DNA of 64,000 nt from Hormiphora californensis (Eukaryota; Ctenophora; Tentaculata; Cydippida; Pleurobrachiidae), in contig CM035350.1 in NCBI GenBank assembly GCA_020137815.1, positions 3,175,037 to 3,239,036 of the forward strand. The letters are read 5' to 3'. A program made the position numbers and the translations under genes. This document shows, in pieces, positions 57,095 through 64,000 of this stretch (its first letter is position 1; each line of letters starts with the position of its first letter). Below the pieces are notes generated by a model. That model searched no databases. It saw only the letters and a program-made list of their open reading frames with translations, and was not told the DNA's origin.

Positions 57095-57275
57095 CACGTC
57101 AATTTAGAACGTCCAAATTCGGATAATCATTAAAAGAGTTTCGCCTTCAGTTGATTTGTAGGTGGGCTTGTCACACAGCTCAAAGCCCTACAATTATAAT
57201 CAGTTGGTTCCCGTACACTGGGATAAATACAGAAAAATCAACAGTTAAAACATTCAACCCAGAGTGTGAACCCAC

Positions 57276-57278
57276 ACC

Positions 57279-57309
<31 letters not shown>

Positions 57310-57335
57310 ACACTCACTCACTCACACACAAACAG
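57276..57335 (+). repeat. (CA)n microsatellite
   Basis: A CACA run with CTCA interruptions next to a small inverted-repeat element at about 57374-57450. Confidence 0.95.
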
Positions 57336-57545
57336 CAACGGGTAGGGCTGGTACAAGCGTTGCCTCACTAGCGGCCTGTCTGGCGGTGCAAACCCCATTT
57401 GAGAGTACTGCCGCGAGAATCAAAACGGGGTCAGGTGACGCCAGACAGCTGTTCTCTTCATACGTTCAACACTGACACACGGTCTCCCTTCATCTCTTCA
57501 GATTAAATATAAATATTTTCATTTTAACGATATTCCACTATACTA

Positions 57546-58517
57546 CGGTGGCAGATTCCGGCCAAGTGTTTTTTTCAATCAAGTGAAATATTTTTGTTTG
57601 AAGTTTTATAAAAATTTTATTTCAAAATAAAAATAAACATGTCGTTAAAATTATTGGCCGGAATCTGCCACGCGGGTGGCAGATTCCGGCCAAGATTCTC
57701 AAAAAACCTTGGCCAGAATCTGCCACACACGTGGCAGATTCTGGCCAACCAACTAAAACTTGTTTATATCAAAGCGAAAAGCACTGTACCCGACTAATTT
57801 TGATACGCTGAATCACGTAAGATACTTTTCCAATCCCTCAGAGGTCGGAAAAGTGTCATAATTGACCATAATTGGGTCTAATTGATCCCACTTACAACTT
57901 TTTACCTTAAAACGATAGACGCTTATGTGAAGGCACTGTTCCGACTAATTTTGATACGCTGAATCACGTAAGCAACTTTTCCAAGTCCTCCGAGGTCGGG
58001 AAAATGCCTTAATTGGGTATAATTGGGTCTAATTAGCCTTAATTGCTCAATTAGGGCACTTTGCCGATCTCTGAGGACTTGGAAAAGTTGCTTACGTGAT
58101 TCAGCGTATCAAAATTAGTCGGAAAAGTGCCTTCACATAAGCGTCTATCGTTTTAAGGTGTAAAGTTGTAAGTGGGGTCAATTAGACCCAATTATGGTCA
58201 ATTATGACACTTTCCCGACCTCTGAGGGATTGGAAAAGTATCTTACGTGATTCAGCGTATCAAAATTAGTCGGGTACAGTGGTTTTCGCTTTGATATAAA
58301 CAAGTTTTAGTTGGTTGGCCAGAATCTGCCACGTGTGTGGCAGATTCTGGCCAAGGTTTTTTTGAGAATCTTGGCCGGAATCTGCCACCCGCGTGGCAGA
58401 TTCCGGCCAATAATTTTAACGACATGTTTATTTTTATTTTGAAATAAAATTTTTATAAAACTTCAAACAAAAATATTTCACTTGATTGAAAAAACTCTTG
58501 GCCGGAATCTGCCACCG
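57546..58517. mobile_element. 972-bp foldback element with GGCAGATTCCGGCC ends
   Basis: The ends CGGTGGCAGATTCCGGCCAA and the inverse enclose arms of about 450 bp. Repeated internal GTGGCAGATTCYGGCC blocks occur at both sides (near 57677, 57731, 58337 and 58393). It is flanked by TACTA on both sides (57541-57545 and 58518-58522), a probable 5-bp target duplication. No transposase is encoded. Confidence 0.85.
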
Positions 58518-58522
58518 TACTA

Positions 58523-60908
58523 TACTTACAAAACGATCAATGCAGTTTTAAATCTTCATATTATATAATTTATTAATATTTGCCACTGTCAATATTTTGA
58601 AATAGAGAGAAACTCTTGTCAATTTCATCAACACAACATCCTAATAAAATAATAGCCAACTTGAATTTCATTTTTACACCGAGAGGGTGTTTCAAACAAA
58701 TATAGTCTCCCACTATAATTTACTGAAGCTTTATTCGTGTTTGGCCTATAAACATGTGTATAAATAAGAATATAATTATGTAGGCTGTATACATAACATT
58801 TGAATGATTGAAATAAAAGAAATAAATCATACACATAAAAGAACTTCCGTAGTTCAGGCACAATGCACACACAAACATACAAACATGGAGAGATAGCGTG
58901 TGATTTGGCGCAGTACACAATTACTCATTTTCTGTGGTATGCAGTCCCAATCACAACACGCTTCAGTTCAATCTGACACGCCTGAACCCATTGAGATAGA
59001 GAATCGACTCTAGTTTAGCCCTGATCTCTGTCACAGGAATTATATCGCCAGATAACTAATTTGTTCCGATTGCAGTAGACTCCAGGTCCTGTCACTTTTT
59101 CCCGTTTTGGGTTGCCGTAACGGCTGCCTTCTGGGCACTCTTATTTCCCATTTTTCGATTGGACCCTGTCAGGGGAATTGGTGTTAGTTACGTACAACTA
59201 AACACAAAAAGGTATCGCCATTATATTTAGCTAGCAAAGAGAATCATGCATGCGGTGATAGCTCGGCTTTGTATATCTATGAGCCCCCTAATAGCTGCTT
59301 GTAAAAAACAATTACGTGGCAGATATATAATAGTTTTAGCTTATTTTGCGATCGAGAAAATCAGGAAAAAGAATCATTGGCTATAATAAACATGGTGAAG
59401 AGAGGTTTTCAAGTGTAGATATTGGTAGATAAAGATAGCTGGTTGATGAAGGTAGCGCAGTAGCCTGCATGCTCTGAGAACTGCTGACCTAAATCGCGGA
59501 AAAGAAACTCCCGAGTTGCACTGAGAAAGGCAGCAGGACTGGACTGCCGCCGGGTGGTCAATAGTGTCGACTCCTCGGCCATACCACGGCCATCTGTATA
59601 TAGTATGGTAGTGAATTGATTCAGGTAATGTGATATCGGGTGGTTGTGTAACTTGCTACAAATATTACCACCTCACCCGGGCCACATTAATATAATCCCA
59701 ATATAATGCAACAGCTGTGGGGTAATATTTGATATAGAGAAGGTGGCATTTAATATGGGCAATACCAATCCGATGGGAGATAGTGTGATTCTAGGAATCA
59801 AAGGAAAGTTGTACGTGGGAGAGTATTATTGTTCGACGGTTGCGAACCCTATGATCTCCCCGCAACAAATATAAAGGAGGGGTAGAACAAGGTGTGTTAT
59901 ACTGAGCAGTGAATATATTATTTCTATCGAATTTTACTGAGTGAATGATGTTTAATGAAGCTAGCTCAAGTTCTTCAGAACAAAGAGCTAATATTCTTCA
60001 CAGAGAGAAAAACCCCTCGCTGCTCAAGCTGTTATACTGTTATACTGTTATGTGAGGTTATGTTGTGACGCCCGTATTTCTAGAACACACCCGTGGCATT
60101 AAATCTGAACTGACAAACAGAGAGAGCAGGTTATATAATAGGATGGTTTAGTTTCTCTCTATCGAATAACTTACTCAGAGTTAGAGTTGGTATGTTACTC
60201 CATTTTGAGGATCGAGGCGCTTCTGAACTGCAATAAAATGAAGTTACGTGATTGTGCATACAGTCTGTAGGGACAGAATGAACATCTACTTTCTCTACTC
60301 TCCCTCCTCTGACCCCCGAAAGGGCCCCTCTCCCCTCATATATCGCGTTTCTCGCCCTTGACCCCTCATGTCACAATTCTCTCTCTCTTCTCCCCTTACT
60401 TGAATGTATCATCTGCCTCCGGGTCTGTCCCGTTCTTTCTTCCAGGTTCAGGACTTGCTTCGAACTTCAAGAACATGCCATTATTGGGCCCAAACATCTC
60501 CTCCCTGAGGAAACATATATTAGAACATCGAGAGGAAGGGATAGACAGAGGAAAGAGAGAGAGAGAGAGAGAGAGGGAAGCCAACTTGGCTTCCCTCTCT
60601 CTCTCCCCTTAGCCAAGACACGAGAGGGAGAGAAACTGAGAAATGACAGAGAGGGATCAGGGAAAGAGGGGGAGTTCTAGAAGTAGCACTAGGAAGATTT
60701 GCCTTTGACGTAAGATTAAAGTCGAATTTTTTATTCCGGGGAAAGTAAATCTGGTTGAGATCAATCAAAACTTACTGGAAACTTTTACTAGATGACATTC
60801 CATTTGGCTGCTTGTCCAATGTATTACTGATGAATGTTCCCTCTTTATTCTGGCTGAAAACAAGGGGTTTTAATATATTATGGATTTGGGATTTGAACAA
60901 GTTAAATT
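58523..60908. other. Intergenic region without recognised gene
   Basis: Mostly AT-rich. A small GA/CT tract with an inverted centre lies near 60556-60605. No conserved protein or RNA gene was recognised on either strand. Confidence 0.45.
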
Positions 60909-61136
60909 TGAACTCTGAACAAGTTAAATTACACGATACCACACATCAATTATTAGATATTCCCACAATTGATTGATCAACATACACACAATTAGACACA
61001 ATCACAATCACAGAATATTGATATCAAAATACAACACATCCGGGGACCGACCCTTACTCGTCCGATTCAATCGTCTTGGGAGGGAGCAAGAGAAATTCGT
61101 CATGCCGTTCGCTATAGTTTAGGAGGGTGCAAAAAC
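60909..61136 (+). repeat. Direct repeat, copy 1 (about 228 bp)
   Basis: It begins TGAACTCTGAACAAG and runs to GAGGGTGCAAAAAC. The same sequence recurs at 61619-61857. The segment from TG to GTGCA has the TG...CA form of an LTR, but no primer-binding site or coding part lies between the copies. Confidence 0.8.
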
Positions 61137-61446
61137 GTCACGCACATGTGCATTCTGTGTGGTGAAAGTACGATTTCACGTAATGCGCAGATCGATCTTT
61201 TGGGGTTTGGGTTCGGGTGATTGGTTCGGGCGATTCATCCGGGCACACGTAATCCCCCGTGTAACCCTGCTATGCCTTTACCCAAGGTACAAAATTAGCT
61301 CACCAAGCCCAAATCTCATTACATAATGGGACAGAAATTACTGAATATTATAGCAAAATATTAATTGAAAATCTCTCGAAAACTGGAATCAAACTGGAAT
61401 CAAAACACCGTAGTATGAATACATAATGCAATAATTCTTGTTGAGA

Positions 61447-61602
61447 TGTCAAAAACGTCTTTTCAGGACATTTTTAAAACGGCTGTAGCAAAAATACGAA
61501 TTCGACTTTATCGCTAAAATTGAGTATTTGAGGTCCCTTGGTATGTCCTTAGTCCTACAACCCTACGATGAGAGATTGTCCTGCAATCGAAAAAAAAATA
61601 TC
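61447..61602 (-). repeat. Dispersed repeat, inverted relative to 29439-29580
   Basis: Read on the minus strand it gives CAGGACAATCTCTCATCGTA followed by GGGTTGTAGG, GTCGAATTCGTATTTTTGCT and ACAGC. This parallels the sequence at 29439-29580 with moderate divergence. Confidence 0.7.
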
Positions 61603-61618
61603 GGTCGGCCTACCAAAC

Positions 61619-61857
61619 TGAACTCTGAACAAGTTTAATTAAACGATACCACACATCACCAATCATTAGATATTCCCACAATTGATCGATCAACATACAC
61701 ACAATTAGACACAATCACAATCACAGAATATTGATATTAAAATACAACACATCCGAGGACCGGCCCTTACTCGTCAGGTTCAATCATCTTGGTGTTGGGA
61801 GGGAGCATGACAAATTCGTCATGCCGTTCGCTATAGTTTAGGAGGGTGCAAAAACAT
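61619..61857 (+). repeat. Direct repeat, copy 2 (about 239 bp)
   Basis: Partner of 60909-61136, with roughly 15 substitutions and small indels. The 482 bp between the copies contain the dispersed repeat at 61447-61602. Confidence 0.8.
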
Positions 61858-62086
61858 AATATACAAATAATCTATGGGACAATATATATCTCCACATTGA
61901 GCCTGTCTGGCCGATCTGAGCGCACTGTCAAATCGGTGTATGGTGCTACCAGATAGAATTTAACAATAGGTTTTGTTGGGTGACCCCCGGAGTACCGATC
62001 GGTACAGAGGACAATCTGTACTCCGGGTACACACCGGTTTTGTTACCAACTAAGATGACAGAGATGTACATCCAACTAAAAATTAC

Positions 62087-63929
<1,843 letters not shown>

Positions 63930-64000
63930 CTGAAACGCATTAAATAGTTCATAGCGAGAACAGGATGGGTGGTCTTGCAAGTGACATCATGAACCGTTCA

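Overview
The window is nuclear DNA from an animal, very probably a non-vertebrate metazoan. It has compact genes with short GT-AG introns, animal-specific families (an abLIM/dematin-type cytoskeletal protein, an LHFPL-type tetraspan protein, C-Maf-inducing protein, RanBP9/10, a class A GPCR) and a heavy load of small non-autonomous transposons, foldback elements, (CT/GA)n microsatellites and recent duplications. A sponge, cnidarian or similar marine invertebrate fits the intron sizes and repeat content. This is inference, and nothing in the sequence fixes the phylum.

Layout on the + strand. 1.3-10.6 kb: a large abLIM-like gene running from the second half of a LIM domain to a C-terminal villin headpiece, with a 4.35 kb exon made of degenerate Lys-Pro-Glu-Thr repeats. 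11.3-15.4 kb: a transposon graveyard (1.7 kb foldback element, TA-flanked MITEs, degenerate telomere-like arrays, LINE remnants). 15.9-17.4 kb: a Myb/SANT-domain gene of the PIF/Harbinger accessory type with disturbed frame. 18.7-23.4 kb: a complete six-exon SIL1 gene. 23.4-38.6 kb: no host gene seen; it holds a 2.2-2.6 kb segmental duplication, a LINE RNase H tail, a poly-A retroposon and several MITEs. 38.7-39.8 kb: a single-exon class A GPCR.

Layout on the - strand from 41.4 kb onward: a five-exon LHFPL-like gene (41.4-43.2), an eight-exon RanBP9/10 gene (46.4-50.1), a three-exon ADP-ribosylglycohydrolase (50.5-52.4), an intronless AUH-type enoyl-CoA hydratase (52.6-53.4) followed by an identical 889-bp partial copy (55.2-56.1), more foldback elements (56.7-58.5), and the last four exons of a CMIP homologue cut by the right window edge (62.1-63.9).

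The genes do not form a pathway; they are an ordinary set of housekeeping, signalling and cytoskeletal genes. The most distinctive features are (i) several MITE families with perfect or near-perfect 8-bp target duplications, including one whose target duplication copied the 5' splice site of the ADP-ribosylglycohydrolase gene, (ii) palindromic insertions as short as 23 bp with a perfect 8-bp target duplication, (iii) the giant repetitive exon of the abLIM-like gene, and (iv) a four-unit array of RFX X-box-like motifs in a RanBP9/10 intron. Splice sites were assigned by eye from GT/AG context, reading phase and recalled protein families, without transcript data.
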